Assembly (NCBI RefSeq): GCF_000745345.1
Contig: NZ_JQNR01000005.1
Span: forward strand, 310,001-374,000
Source: Actinacidiphila yeochonensis CN732
Lineage (GTDB): Bacteria; Actinomycetota; Actinomycetes; Streptomycetales; Streptomycetaceae
Length of the DNA stretch: 64,000 nt
Direction of reading: 5' to 3'
Positions within the stretch are counted from its first letter, which is position 1. Every line of letters begins with the position of its first letter. A program made the translations under genes and the position numbers. A model generated the notes under the pieces. The model saw only the letters and a program-made list of their open reading frames with translations, did not search any database and was not told where the DNA came from. Below, in pieces: positions 36,450-47,841 of this stretch.

Positions 36450-37256
36450 TCACTCCCTCGCCCGGCCGCTGGTGCCCTCGGGCCCGTCGCCGTCCTCGTC
36501 GTCGTCACTGCCGCTGTCGTCTTGGCCGTCACTGCCGTCACTGCCGTCGTCGTCTTCGCCGTCGTGGCTGTCGTCGCCGTCGGCGTGGCCGCCGTGGCCG
36601 GTGTCGTGGCTGCCGTCGCCGTCCGCGTCGTCGTCGTGGCCGTCGTCGCCGTCCGGTTTCCCGCCGCCACCGACGATCCCGGAGATGTCGTCGATGCCGG
36701 CGATGTCCTTCAGGTCCTCGATGGTGTCGAGGCCGTCGAGATCGCCGAGGTCGTCCAGGTCACCGACCGCGGTGCCGCCGGGCGGGTCCTCGCCGGCCTC
36801 CGGCTCGTCCGACTCCTCCGGGTCCTCCTCGGCCAGCACCGGGGAGCCGTGGTGCGCCCACAGCTGCCAGCTGCCGCCGCTGCGGCGGAAGACGTTGGTG
36901 GCCACCACCAGGCCGCCGACCAGCGAGCCGGCCGAGCCGTCGTCCTCGGCGGGACCGCCGGTGAGGATGTTCTCGGTGCAGGTCACCAGAGCGGCGTCGC
37001 CGTCGACCGCGACCTCGACGTCGGTGAGGAAGAACTGGATGTAGTCGGTGTTGGCCATGATCAGCGCGTACGAGCGCATGACCTCGCCGCGGCCGCGCAG
37101 CGCGGGCCAGCCCGGGTGGACGGTGGTCACCGACTCGGCGAGCGGGCCGGAGAGCACGATCTTCTCCAGGCCGTCCAGGTCGGAGTTCTCGATCGCGTCG
37201 TAGAACGCCTGGTTGGCGCGCTCGACGGCGCGCGCCTCCGCGGTACGGGCGGTCAC
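36450..37256 (-). CDS. NTF2-fold protein with long Asp/His-rich tail
   Basis: A 268-residue protein. Residues 1-135 are a SnoaL/NTF2-like domain (VERANQAFYDAIENSDLDGL, WPALRGRGEVMRSYALIMAN, GSWQLWAHHGSPV). The rest is highly acidic and low-complexity; the last 70 residues are mainly Asp, Gly, Ser and His, with repeated GHDDD, GSHDTGHGGH and DSHDGED units. Such a tail could bind divalent metals or act as a solubility tag. The NTF2 protein between folP and folB is conserved in streptomycetes, but the tail seems extended here. The GTG start overlaps the folP stop (GTGA). The substrate is unknown. Confidence 0.85.
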   Translation of the reverse strand: MTARTAEARAVERANQAFYDAIENSDLDGLEKIVLSGPLAESVTTVHPGWPALRGRGEVMRSYALIMANTDYIQFFLTDVEVAVDGDAALVTCTENILTGGPAEDDGSAGSLVGGLVVATNVFRRSGGSWQLWAHHGSPVLAEEDPEESDEPEAGEDPPGGTAVGDLDDLGDLDGLDTIEDLKDIAGIDDISGIVGGGGKPDGDDGHDDDADGDGSHDTGHGGHADGDDSHDGEDDDGSDGSDGQDDSGSDDDEDGDGPEGTSGRARE

Positions 37257-38206
37257 CTGGCACCCGCGTCCGCGCCGCCGGCCGCGGCCTCGATGGCGTG
37301 CGCCACCCGGACGGCGTCGGCGCTGGCCCGCACCTCGTGGACCCGCACCGCCCAGGCGCCCTCGCGGGCGGCGATGGCGGTGACGGCGGCCGTGGCGGCG
37401 TCCCGTTCGCGGGCCGGCGGCGGGGCGGCGTGCGCGTCACGGGCCAGCACCCGGCCGAGGAACCGTTTACGCGAGGCGGCCACCAGCAGCGGTCGGCCCA
37501 GGGCCTCCAGCCGGGACAGGTGGGCGAGCAGCGCCAGGTCGTGGTCGGCGTCCTTGGCGAAGCCCAGTCCGGGGTCGAGCACCACCCGCTCGGGCGCGAT
37601 GCCCCCGGCCACCGCTCGGTCCAGGCCGGTCCGCAGCTCGTCCAGCACCTCGCCGAGCACGTCGGCGTAGACGGCCCGGTTGTTCATGTCGATGCTCTGG
37701 CCGCGCCAGTGCATCACCACGAACGGCACCCCGGCGGCGGCCACCACCGGCACCATCGCCGGGTCGGCCTGCCCGCCGCTCACGTCGTTGACCAGCACCG
37801 CGCCGGCGTCGACGGCCTGCTCCGCGACCGAGGCGCGCATCGTGTCCACGCTGACCAGCACCCCGGCGGCGGCCAGCTCGCGGACCACCGGGACGACCCG
37901 GCGCAGCTCCTCGGCCTCGTCCACCCGGGCCGCGCCCGGGCGGGTCGACTCGCCGCCGACGTCCACCAGGTCGGCGCCCTGCGCCACCAGGTCCAGGCCG
38001 TGCTTGACGGCCAGCTCGCGGTCGAACCACTGCCCGCCGTCGGAGAAGGAGTCCGGGGTGACGTTGACCACGCCCATCACGGCGCAGCGGTCCCACGCGG
38101 GCAGCCCGAGCGGCCCGCCGTGGCGTCGCGGCTGCGCCGGGTCCCCGGACGGGTTCGGGACGGTGCCGCGCTGGTGGTCCTGCGGCCGGCCCTGTGACGT
38201 ACTCAT
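37253..38206 (-). CDS. folP: Dihydropteroate synthase
   Basis: A 317-residue TIM-barrel enzyme joining pterin pyrophosphate to p-aminobenzoate, the target of sulfonamides. VMGVVNVTPDSFSDGG, DLVDVGGESTRPGA, VSVDTMRASVAEQAVDAGA, NDVSGGQADP, VVMHWRG, LDPGLGFAKDADHDL and LVAASRKRFLG are all present and typical of sulfonamide-sensitive enzymes. It leads the folP-NTF2-folB-folK overlap chain. The N-terminal 35 residues are a variable extension. Confidence 0.97.
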   Translation of the reverse strand: MSTSQGRPQDHQRGTVPNPSGDPAQPRRHGGPLGLPAWDRCAVMGVVNVTPDSFSDGGQWFDRELAVKHGLDLVAQGADLVDVGGESTRPGAARVDEAEELRRVVPVVRELAAAGVLVSVDTMRASVAEQAVDAGAVLVNDVSGGQADPAMVPVVAAAGVPFVVMHWRGQSIDMNNRAVYADVLGEVLDELRTGLDRAVAGGIAPERVVLDPGLGFAKDADHDLALLAHLSRLEALGRPLLVAASRKRFLGRVLARDAHAAPPPARERDAATAAVTAIAAREGAWAVRVHEVRASADAVRVAHAIEAAAGGADAGAR

Positions 38207-38222
38207 GAGCCCAGCGTACGTG

Positions 38223-40085
38223 TCACACGGCCGCCTTCTGGCGGGTGCCCGCGGGCGCGGGGGCGGCGTACCCCGGCTGACGGCTTCCGCCGGCCCGGCG
38301 CGCCCGCCCGGGCAGCAGGCGCTGGAGGGCCGCGGGCAGCGGCAGCGCGAGGGTCACGAACCCCTCGGCCTGCATGATCGCCAGGCCGATCCGGGGCAGG
38401 TCGCGCGAGTTCGGGAAGACCAGGAAGCGGGGCACCCACTCGGGCTGGAACTTGGCGTTGAAGCGGTACAGCGACTCGATCTGGAACCAGCGGGAGAGGA
38501 ACACCAGCAGGCCCCGCCAGCCGCGCAGCACCGGCCCGGCGCCCAGCCGCTCGCCGCGGGCCAGCGCGGAGCGGAACATCGCGAAGTTCAGCGAGACCCG
38601 CCGCACGCCGAGCGAGGGCGCCTGCCGCAGCGCGGCGACGATCAGCAGCTCGTTGAGGCCGGGGTCGGCCGCGCGGTCGCGCCGCATCAGCTCCAGCGAC
38701 ATCCCGTGCGGGCCCCACGGCACGAAGTGCAGCACCGCCCGCAGGTCGCCCAGCTCGGGGTGGCCGCCGCCCTGCCCGGCCTCGCCGCCGTCAGGGGCCT
38801 TGTGGGCGGTGACGACGACGCAGTCGCCGTCGGCGGCCTCGCCGAACCGGCCGAGCGCCATGGAGAAGCCCCGCTCGGTGTCGGTGCCGCGCCAGGCGTC
38901 GGCGGCCAGCCGCACCCGCTGCCGCTCGTCCTCGTCCAGCTCGCTCACCCGCCGCACCCGGCAGGTGTAGCCGGAGCGCTCGATCCGGCCGACCATCTGC
39001 CGGACGTTGCGCATGGCCCGGCCGTCCAGGGTGAAGGCGGCGGTGTCGACGACGGCCTCGTCGCCCAGCTCCAGCGCGTCCAGCCCGGTCTCCCGGGTCC
39101 ACACCTCGCCGCCGGTCTCGCTGCACCCGACGACGGCGGGCAGCCAGGCGTGCGCGCGGGCCAGGTCCATGAAGGCGCTGATCGCGCCGGGCCACGCCTC
39201 CACGTCGCCGACCGGGTCGCCGCCGGCCAGCGCCACCCCGGACACCACCCGGTAGCAGACGGCCGCCTTGCCGCTGGTGGAGAAGACGACGGACTTGTCG
39301 CGGCGCAGCGCGAAGTGGCCGAGGGAGTCCCGTTCGCCGTGCCGGGCCAGCAGCCCGCGCAGCCGCGCCTCGTCGGCCTCGCCGAGCTCGGCGGCCGGCT
39401 GGGCCGGGCGCAGCAGCAGGTAGGCGGTGGAGCAGGCGATGAGCAGGCCGAGGCCGCCCAGCGAGAAGCCCACGACGTCGCTGACCCGGTCGTTGGTGTA
39501 GTGCACGGGCCCCTGGAAGCCGAAGAGCCCGAAGAGGACGTGCTGGCAGCGGTCGGTGAAGCCGGGGGCGCCCTGTTCGGACGCGGGGTGGGCGCTGGTG
39601 ATCACCAGGCCGAGGCAGAAGGAGGCGGCGGTCAGGCCGACCAGGTTGAACAGGGCCCGCCAGCGGGTCTGCGGGTCGGAGAGGGCGGTGAACTGCCCTC
39701 GGTGCCGGATCAGCAGCGCCAGCAGCGCCAGCGAGACCAGTGCCCCGCACAGCGAGTGCCGGTACGCCAGCTGGGTGGCGGCGCCGACCGGCAGCAGCAG
39801 CACCGCCGCCCACCAGGCACGTTGCTTTCCGCGCTTGAGGGCGTGGGCGAGCATGAGCAGCAGGACGCCGGTGACCAGCGAGGCGGCTGCCGCCAGCGAG
39901 CTGACGGTGCCGGGGAAGAACACGGCCAGCTGGTGCATCCGCCCGGTGCGGAACGCCGGGAAGACCGTGGAGACCACGTCCAGCAGGCCGATGAGGGCGG
40001 CGGCGGTGCCGAAGATCTTCGGGACGGAGGAGGCGTTCGGCAGCAGCCGGGAGTGCGGCAGCGGGCGGGGACGGTCAGCGGACAC
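38223..40085 (-). CDS. MprF-like membrane protein with phosphatidylglycerol lysyltransferase-type DUF2156 domain
   Basis: A 620-residue protein. The first about 230 residues hold six or seven membrane helices (IFGTAAALIGLLDVVSTVF, TVSSLAAAASLVTGVLLLML, and WWAAVLLLPVGAATQLAYR among them). The cytosolic C-terminal half is a DUF2156 (aminoacyl-transferase) domain. In MprF it moves lysine or alanine from tRNA to phosphatidylglycerol, lowering surface negative charge. Conserved stretches here are LARHGERDSLGHFALRRDKS, GDPVGDVEAWPGAISAF, GSCS-equivalent NVRQMVGRIER, MSLELMRRDRAADPGLNELL and NFAMFRSALARGE. No lysyl-tRNA synthetase is fused. It ends 16 bases before folP, so it likely leads the folate operon. 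Confidence 0.85.
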   Translation of the reverse strand: MSADRPRPLPHSRLLPNASSVPKIFGTAAALIGLLDVVSTVFPAFRTGRMHQLAVFFPGTVSSLAAAASLVTGVLLLMLAHALKRGKQRAWWAAVLLLPVGAATQLAYRHSLCGALVSLALLALLIRHRGQFTALSDPQTRWRALFNLVGLTAASFCLGLVITSAHPASEQGAPGFTDRCQHVLFGLFGFQGPVHYTNDRVSDVVGFSLGGLGLLIACSTAYLLLRPAQPAAELGEADEARLRGLLARHGERDSLGHFALRRDKSVVFSTSGKAAVCYRVVSGVALAGGDPVGDVEAWPGAISAFMDLARAHAWLPAVVGCSETGGEVWTRETGLDALELGDEAVVDTAAFTLDGRAMRNVRQMVGRIERSGYTCRVRRVSELDEDERQRVRLAADAWRGTDTERGFSMALGRFGEAADGDCVVVTAHKAPDGGEAGQGGGHPELGDLRAVLHFVPWGPHGMSLELMRRDRAADPGLNELLIVAALRQAPSLGVRRVSLNFAMFRSALARGERLGAGPVLRGWRGLLVFLSRWFQIESLYRFNAKFQPEWVPRFLVFPNSRDLPRIGLAIMQAEGFVTLALPLPAALQRLLPGRARRAGGSRQPGYAAPAPAGTRQKAAV

Positions 40086-40262
40086 GGAAGGCTCACAGGG
40101 GACCGGTGGGGACGCGGGCGTCCAATAGGACGGCCACTCCCGTTTACGGGTTGCGTGCGGGGCGTGTCAATCCGGCCGGTGCCGCGGAAGGGCCCCTCCC
40201 CGGGCCGGTGGGCGGCGGGCGGGCAGACGGCGGACGGCGTTCGGCGGACGGGCGGTGGAACG

Positions 40263-40302
40263 GCGAAAGCGCCCCGGCTGGGAGTCAGCGGGGCGCTTTC
40301 GC
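40263..40302 (-). terminator. Hairpin terminator between folE and the MprF-like gene
   Basis: GCGAAAGCGCCCCG, a 12-base loop, CGGGGCGCTTTCGC: a perfect 14-bp stem in the 324-base gap, downstream of folE. The rest of the gap shows no gene. Confidence 0.7.
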
Positions 40303-40409
40303 GACCGTACGGGCGGAGCGGGCCGGCGGGCGGGCAGCCGGCCAGGACGGCGGACGGGCGCGGGACGGCGGCAGACGGGCACAGGACGGCCGGACGGCGG
40401 CCGGCCGGC

Positions 40410-41018
40410 TCAGCGGCCGATGATCAGGCTCATCGCCTCGGAACGGGTGGCCGGGTCGCGCAGCTGGCCGCGGACGGCCGAGGTGATGGTCTTCGCGCCG
40501 GGCTTGCGGACGCCGCGCATCGTCATGCACATGTGCTCGCACTCCACGACGACGATCACCCCGCGCGGCTCCAGGATGCGCATGAGCGCGTCGGCGATCT
40601 GGGTGGTCAGCCGCTCCTGCACCTGGGGGCGGCGGGCGTAGACGTCGACCAGCCGGGCCAGCTTGGACAGCCCGGTGATCTTGCCGTTGACCGACGGGAT
40701 GTAGCCGATGTGGGCGACCCCGACGAAGGGCACCAGGTGGTGCTCGCAGGAGGACATCACCTCGATGTCCTTGACCAGCACCATCTCGTCGTGGCCGAGG
40801 TCGAAGGTGGTGGTCAGGACGTCCTCGGGGCTCTGCCACAGTCCGGCGAATATCTCGCGGTAGGCGCGTGCCACCCGGGCCGGGGTCTCCCGCAGGCCCT
40901 CCCGGTCGGGGTCCTCCCCCACCGCGAGGAGCAGCTCGCGGACCGCCGCCTCGGCGCGCTTCTCGTCGAACTCCCCGACGGGGGCGCCGTCACTGTCGAG
41001 CGTCACGGGATCGATCAT
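40410..41018 (-). CDS. folE: GTP cyclohydrolase I
   Basis: A 202-residue T-fold enzyme converting GTP to dihydroneopterin triphosphate, the entry step to folate. Zinc ligands are Cys and His in [11 protein letters not shown] and Cys in [44 protein letters not shown] is split around the active site. ATG 41018 ([22 protein letters not shown]) was chosen; an in-frame upstream extension is non-conserved and basic. It lies downstream of ftsH with a 195-base spacer that carries AATCCGTCCGG repeats. Confidence 0.97.
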   Translation of the reverse strand: MIDPVTLDSDGAPVGEFDEKRAEAAVRELLLAVGEDPDREGLRETPARVARAYREIFAGLWQSPEDVLTTTFDLGHDEMVLVKDIEVMSSCEHHLVPFVGVAHIGYIPSVNGKITGLSKLARLVDVYARRPQVQERLTTQIADALMRILEPRGVIVVVECEHMCMTMRGVRKPGAKTITSAVRGQLRDPATRSEAMSLIIGR

Positions 41019-41213
41019 GGGTGCCTCGTTTCGTCTGTCCGGTGCGCCGCGCACCGCTGCCCGGTGGGCCGGCCCGGGGCCGTCGGCCGCCGTACCGCCC
41101 GGACCGCCGTCCGGAATCCGTCCGGAATCCGTCCGGACCGCCGTCCGCAATCCGCCCGGAACGCCGCAGCGGCCCCCAGGGACGAAACCCCGGGGACCGC
41201 CGCGTGCATTCCG

Positions 41214-43268
<2,055 letters not shown>

Positions 43269-43446
43269 CCATGCGGGGCGGCGACGCCCCGTCCCTCCTG
43301 CCGCAGTGAGGCACGGCCACCGCGTGGCGGTGCGTGCATCCGGTGTATGACCCGACCTTCGGACGGTTCCCCAAGTATTGTCACCCGAGGTGGCCGCCGA
43401 CCGTTAACTATCCGGCTTTCCCCTGCTCCAACGGCGGGAGACCGGT

Positions 43447-43468
43447 GGAGGTTCCCACAGGAACCTCC
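43447..43468 (-). terminator. Short hairpin downstream of hpt
   Basis: GGAGGTTCC, loop CACA, GGAACCTCC: a perfect 9-bp stem about 75 bases beyond the hpt stop, in the 275-base gap before ftsH. Confidence 0.55.
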
Positions 43469-43543
43469 CAGGTCCCGCGTGGTCGCCGCGCCCGGTCCCG
43501 TCGGGACGGGAGAGGGCGGGCGCCGCGCGGGGCGACCCGGGCC

Positions 43544-44098
43544 TCAGCCGCCGTAGACGTGCGGGGCGAGGGTGCCCACGAAGGGCAGGTTGCGGTACTT
43601 CTCGGCGTAGTCGAGGCCGTAGCCGACCACGAACTCGTTGGGGATGTCGAAGCCAGTGTATTTGACATCGATCTCGACCTTGGCGGCCTCGGGCTTGCGC
43701 AGCAGCGCGCACACCTCCAGGGAGGCCGGGCCGCGCGAGCCGAGGTTGCTGATCAGCCAGCCGAGCGTCAGCCCGGAGTCGATGATGTCCTCGACGATCA
43801 GGACGTGCCGGCCGGCGATGTCGGTGTCCAGGTCCTTGAGGATGCGCACGACGCCGGAGGACTTGGTGCCGGCGCCGTAGGAGGACACCGCCATCCAGTC
43901 CATCGTGACGTTGCTGGACAGCGCCCGCGCGAGGTCGGCCATCACCATGACCGCGCCCTTGAGCACGCCCACGATGAGCAGGTCCTCGCCCGCGTAGTCC
44001 CGGTCGATCTGCGCGGCCAGCTCGGCCAGCTTCGCGTCGATCTCTGCCTTGGTCAGGAGCACCTTCTCCAGGTCGGCGCCCATGTCGGTCTCGTTCAC
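43544..44098 (-). CDS. hpt: Hypoxanthine phosphoribosyltransferase
   Basis: A 184-residue type I phosphoribosyltransferase salvaging hypoxanthine (and often guanine) to nucleotides. The PRPP loop is [34 protein letters not shown] is the flexible catalytic loop; [23 protein letters not shown] and the end [12 protein letters not shown] are diagnostic. GTG 44098 ([17 protein letters not shown]) is preferred because GAGGGA lies 11 bases upstream; ATG 44083 is the alternative. It follows tilS on the same strand after about 115 bases. Confidence 0.96.
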   Translation of the reverse strand: MNETDMGADLEKVLLTKAEIDAKLAELAAQIDRDYAGEDLLIVGVLKGAVMVMADLARALSSNVTMDWMAVSSYGAGTKSSGVVRILKDLDTDIAGRHVLIVEDIIDSGLTLGWLISNLGSRGPASLEVCALLRKPEAAKVEIDVKYTGFDIPNEFVVGYGLDYAEKYRNLPFVGTLAPHVYGG

Positions 44099-44213
44099 TA
44101 CGCGGTACGTCCCTCGCTGGCTGTGCGGCTGCTGCTCGGCTGTGTACGGTCCTGGTTCGCCGGACGCGCGGTCCGGCCCGGGCCGGACCGCGCCACGGGA
44201 CGCGGCGCGGCGT

Positions 44214-45260
44214 TCACGACGCCGTGAAGAACAGTCTGCCATTGGCCCGCCTGGCGGTGACGCCCCCGGGCAGGTTGAGTGCTTTCTGGCCCCTCCAGCC
44301 GGTCACCAGGCGGTCCACCTCCTCGATGTGGCGCGCGAAGAGGAAGCCGGGCGGCGAGCCGGCGGCGACCGCGGCGCGGCGCAGCACGCGGCGGCGCACC
44401 GCGGCGGGCAGCGTGTGCAGCCGTCCGACGTCCAGGCTGCCGTCGTCCCCGGCGGCGTCCGCCTCGGCGTCCGCGGCCCACTGGTCGAGCGCGTCGGCGT
44501 CGTCCCGGGAGAGCTGCGCGGTGCGGGCCAGCGCCTCGACGACGCCCTTGCCGAGCGACTTCTCCAGGACCGGCAGCGCCTCGTGCCGGACCCGGGAGCG
44601 GGTGTAGGCGGGGTCGTGGTTGTGCGGGTCCTCCCACACCGTGATGCCCTGGGCCAGGCAGCCCTGGCGGACGGTGTCGCGGTCCAGCAGCAGGAACGGC
44701 CGGCGGTAGCGCCCGCCGGCGCCCGAGACGGCGGCCATGCCGGACAGCGAGCGGGTGCCGGAGCCGCGGGCGAGGCCGAGCAGCACCGTCTCGGCCTGGT
44801 CGTCCCGGGTGTGCCCGAGCAGGACGGCGGCGGCACCGCGGCGCTCGGCGGTGGCGTCCAGGGCGGCGTAGCGGGCGTCCCGGGCGGCGGCCTCGGGGCC
44901 GACGCGGCGGGCGGTCCCACCGGTGTAGGCGTGGCTGTGGGCGGGCGCGCCGGACTGCCGCCCGACGGTCACCCTGACCACGTCGACGGGGTCGAGTCCG
45001 AGGTCGCGCAGGCGCGTCGCGACCTCCTGGGCGCGGCGTGCCGAGCCGTCCTGGAGGCCGTGGTCCACGGTGACGGCGCCGGCCCGGACACCGAGCCGGG
45101 GGGCTTCGAAGGCGAGCGCTGCGGCCAGCGCCATGGAGTCGGCCCCGCCGCTGGACGCGGCGAGTACGACGGGGTTCGGGTCGGCGGCAGCGGTGAGCAC
45201 GTCCTGAAGGACGCGGCGGACCGCCAGGCGTATCGCCGCGACCGTGGGGTGGGGTCCCAT
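44214..45260 (-). CDS. tilS: tRNA(Ile)-lysidine synthetase
   Basis: A 348-residue N-type ATP pyrophosphatase. It attaches lysine to C34 of tRNA-Ile2 so that it reads AUA and is charged with Ile. The PP-loop SSGGADS is at residues 36-42. Further motifs are [50 protein letters not shown] and the [13 protein letters not shown] element. The C-terminal TilS domain is short, as in actinobacteria. The order tilS-hpt-ftsH-folE is the conserved arrangement. Confidence 0.96.
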   Translation of the reverse strand: MGPHPTVAAIRLAVRRVLQDVLTAAADPNPVVLAASSGGADSMALAAALAFEAPRLGVRAGAVTVDHGLQDGSARRAQEVATRLRDLGLDPVDVVRVTVGRQSGAPAHSHAYTGGTARRVGPEAAARDARYAALDATAERRGAAAVLLGHTRDDQAETVLLGLARGSGTRSLSGMAAVSGAGGRYRRPFLLLDRDTVRQGCLAQGITVWEDPHNHDPAYTRSRVRHEALPVLEKSLGKGVVEALARTAQLSRDDADALDQWAADAEADAAGDDGSLDVGRLHTLPAAVRRRVLRRAAVAAGSPPGFLFARHIEEVDRLVTGWRGQKALNLPGGVTARRANGRLFFTAS

Positions 45261-45919
45261 GTCCGGTTCCCTCCTGGGGAGGCTGTTTGGGCCCCGCGGC
45301 GGGCGCGGAGCCGGTCGAGCGGTGGATGCGGGTGGCGTGGGGGGTGGGCTCTGCTGTGCGGGCTCGCGGTGCGGGGCTTGGGCTTGCGGTGCGGGGCTTG
45401 GGCTTGCGGTGCGGGGGCTGCAAGGAGAACGAGCGGGGGCGTTCGGAGTGGCGCTGCTTCGTACGGCCGGGGCCGCGGCGGTCGCCCGCCGCGCGCCGCG
45501 GGCGGGGTGCGGACGCCGGCCGTGGCGACCGCCGCGGCGGCGGTTGTTGACTCAGGGTGTTCAGATGGTGACAGAACCCCGGGCACAACCCGAGCATCGC
45601 ACGCGGCACCCCACGCCAACGCTCCCTCGGACGGGTGAACCGGTCGCACCCGTGGCGGACGGCGCCCCCTGCGTGCCGCCACCCGCCGTCTGCCGCCCTT
45701 CGCCCTCACCACCCCCGCGCGCGCCGGTCCGCGCTGTCCGCGCCGCGCGCCCTCTTCCGCGCCGGCCCGAGCCCGCCCGCGCCCTCGCTGCCCGCTGGTG
45801 CCCCCGCCGCCCGCCCGCGAGTACCCTCGCCGACACCGGCGGCGGACGCTGACGGCCGCCTCAGGGCGGGCCCCGCCCGGCCGGGACCGCACCTCCCGCA
45901 CGCTACCGGGCGCCCGGAC
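45261..45919. other. Long gene-free stretch upstream of tilS
   Basis: 660 bases in which I can support no gene on either strand. Bases 45356-45425 contain a 23-bp imperfect tandem repeat (GCGGTGCGGGGCTTGGGCTT, three copies). The remainder is C-rich on the plus strand, with no conserved protein-like frame. The tilS promoter must lie within the first 200 bases. Confidence 0.45.
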
Positions 45920-45967
45920 ACGCCGAGCCCGCAGGGCACCCCGGCGGGGGCCCTGCGGGCTCGGCGT
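45920..45967 (-). terminator. Very strong hairpin after the zinc protease gene
   Basis: ACGCCGAGCCCGCAGGGC, a 12-base loop, then its exact complement: an 18-bp perfect stem about 55 bases beyond the protease stop. Confidence 0.85.
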
Positions 45968-46020
45968 ACGTGGCCGCTTCCGGCACCGGGGCGCCCTGAC
46001 GGGCGCGCGGGTCGGGCGGG

Positions 46021-47241
46021 TCAGGCGGTGCCGTGACCGGCGACGCGCCCCACCCACTCGGCGGGCGCGGCGATCTCGGCCTTCGTCGGAAGGGTGTTCG
46101 GAGAGGTCCACACGCGGTTGAACCCGTCCATGCCGATCTCGTCGACCACGGCCCGGACGAACCGCTCGCCGTCCCGGTACTGGCGCATCTTGGCGTCCAG
46201 GCCGAGCAGCCGGCGCAGCGCCTGGTCGAGCCGGCCGGCGCCGGTGGCCCGGCGGCGGCCGAACTTCTCCCGGATCTCCGCGACGGAGGGCACCACCTCG
46301 GGCCCGACACCGTCCATCACGTAGTCGGCGTGGCCTTCGAGCAGGGACATCACGGCGGTCAGCCGGGCCAGGATCTCGCGCTGGGCCGGCGTCTGCACGA
46401 GGTCGACCAGGCTGCGCCCGTCGTCCGGCCCGCCCGCGCCGGCGGTGCCGTCCGCAGTGCCGTCCACGCCGTCCACGCCGTCGGCCGGGTCGGCGCCGTC
46501 GCGTTCCCGGCCGCCGGTGAAGGTCTGCACGGCCTGCCGTACCCGTTCGATCACGGTGGAGGCGTCGAGGTCGGTCTCGGCGAGGAACGCCTGGATCTCG
46601 CCCTCGATGTGGTCGCGCAGCCACGGCACGGCGGTGAACTGGGTGCGGTGCGTCTCCTCGTGCAGGCACACCCAGAGCCGGAAGTGGTGCGGGTCGACGT
46701 CCAGCTCCCGCTCGACGTGGACGATGTTCGGCGCCACCAGCAGCAGCCGGCCGGCCCGCGACTGCCCCGGCTCCGGCCGGACCGGGCCGGCCGGCAGGTC
46801 GCGGCTGGGCGGGGCGAAGGTCTCGTACTGGCCGAGCACCCGGGAGGACAGGAAGCTCAGCAGCATCCCCACCTCGACCCCGGTGACCTTGCCGCCCACC
46901 GTGCCGAGCACCGCGCCGCCGGGGCCGCCGGGGCGGCGCGCCTGCATCTTGCCGGTCAGCGGCTTGAGCACCTCGCGGAAGCCGGCCACGTTGGCCCGCA
47001 CCCAGCCCGGGCGGTCGACGATCAGCACCGGGGTGCCGCGCGGCCCGGGCGCCTCCTGACCCTCGTACATCCGGGTGAACGCCCTGACGTGCTCCTCCGA
47101 CTCCCGCGCGTGCTCGCGCAGTTCGGCCACGATCGCGCGCGCCTCGTCCCGGCTCACCTCCGGCCCCGGCCGCGTCAGCCGCTGCGCGGTCGCCTCGGCG
47201 AGGCTCCAGTCGACCATCTCGCTTCCACCGATGCTCGTCAT
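46021..47241 (-). CDS. Zincin-like metallopeptidase, DUF2342 family
   Basis: A 406-residue protein of the DUF2342 family, sometimes labelled coenzyme F420 biosynthesis-associated protein. It has a zincin motif, HEETH at 194-198, in RLWVCLHEETHRTQF, followed by the downstream Glu region EGEIQAFLAE. VDRPGWVRANVAGFREVLKPL and LEGHADYVMDGVG are family hallmarks. The actual substrate is unknown; a protease role rests on the motif. ATG 47241 (MTSIGGSEMVDWSLAEATAQRL) was chosen over an in-frame basic upstream extension. It is encoded between the PBP4-type peptidase and tilS. Confidence 0.9.
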   Translation of the reverse strand: MTSIGGSEMVDWSLAEATAQRLTRPGPEVSRDEARAIVAELREHARESEEHVRAFTRMYEGQEAPGPRGTPVLIVDRPGWVRANVAGFREVLKPLTGKMQARRPGGPGGAVLGTVGGKVTGVEVGMLLSFLSSRVLGQYETFAPPSRDLPAGPVRPEPGQSRAGRLLLVAPNIVHVERELDVDPHHFRLWVCLHEETHRTQFTAVPWLRDHIEGEIQAFLAETDLDASTVIERVRQAVQTFTGGRERDGADPADGVDGVDGTADGTAGAGGPDDGRSLVDLVQTPAQREILARLTAVMSLLEGHADYVMDGVGPEVVPSVAEIREKFGRRRATGAGRLDQALRRLLGLDAKMRQYRDGERFVRAVVDEIGMDGFNRVWTSPNTLPTKAEIAAPAEWVGRVAGHGTA

Positions 47242-47841
47242 GCCTTCACCGTACGTTGCCGCCTCGGCTTTGGGGCTGCTCCGGGCGGTTCGGGATCGGT
47301 TTCCGGCTCCCCGGCGGACGGACCGGACGGTCAAGGGCGGTCGGGGGGCGGTCGGGGGCGTTCAGCGGCGGTCGGGGGGCGGTCGGCGGTGATCCGCGCG
47401 CCCTCCCCGGGCCCGACGGCGGGAGGTCCGGCAGGACGGTCCGGCAGCGGCCGCCACCCCGCGCCGCCTGGGGCGACGGAGGTTTCGAGGGGGCGGCGGA
47501 CGGGGGCGCCGCGTTCACCTTCTGACGGCACGCGCGAAATTTTCCCGGACCGATCTTCGAGGCCGAAATGGGGGTCTTGCGGCGCCCGGGGCCGAGCGGG
47601 CACCTTCAGCACATCCCTCCGTATCTCACGGATACCGAGGGGCTCCCGCACACCGCGTGACCGTCACGCACCTTCGGCGTGCCCAAAACCCTCCAGCACC
47701 TTCGGCACGTCCGGCACCGTCCAGCACCTTCAGCACGTCCGGCCCATGCGGCACCCTCGGCGCGTCGAGCACGCGGCTCGGGTCCCCCCTCTGGCGTCAG
47801 CCTCCGCCAAGGGCCGGCCGCATCTCCCCCCAGGAGTCACC
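47242..47841. other. Divergent intergenic region with AGCACCTTC-type repeats
   Basis: 600 bases between the zinc protease and DoxX genes. Bases 47692-47750 carry an imperfect 28-bp repeat built on CCAGCACCTTCGGCACGTCCGG, and CGGTCGGGGGGCGGTCGG-type runs fill 47335-47390. GTATC-N5-GATAC at about 47625-47640 is a small palindrome. No gene was found. Confidence 0.4.

Noticed and set aside
45244..45852. A plus-strand frame of about 200 codons upstream of tilS
   Set aside because: The translation is Ala/Pro/Arg-rich noise over a tandem DNA repeat, with no ribosome binding site and no conserved motif.
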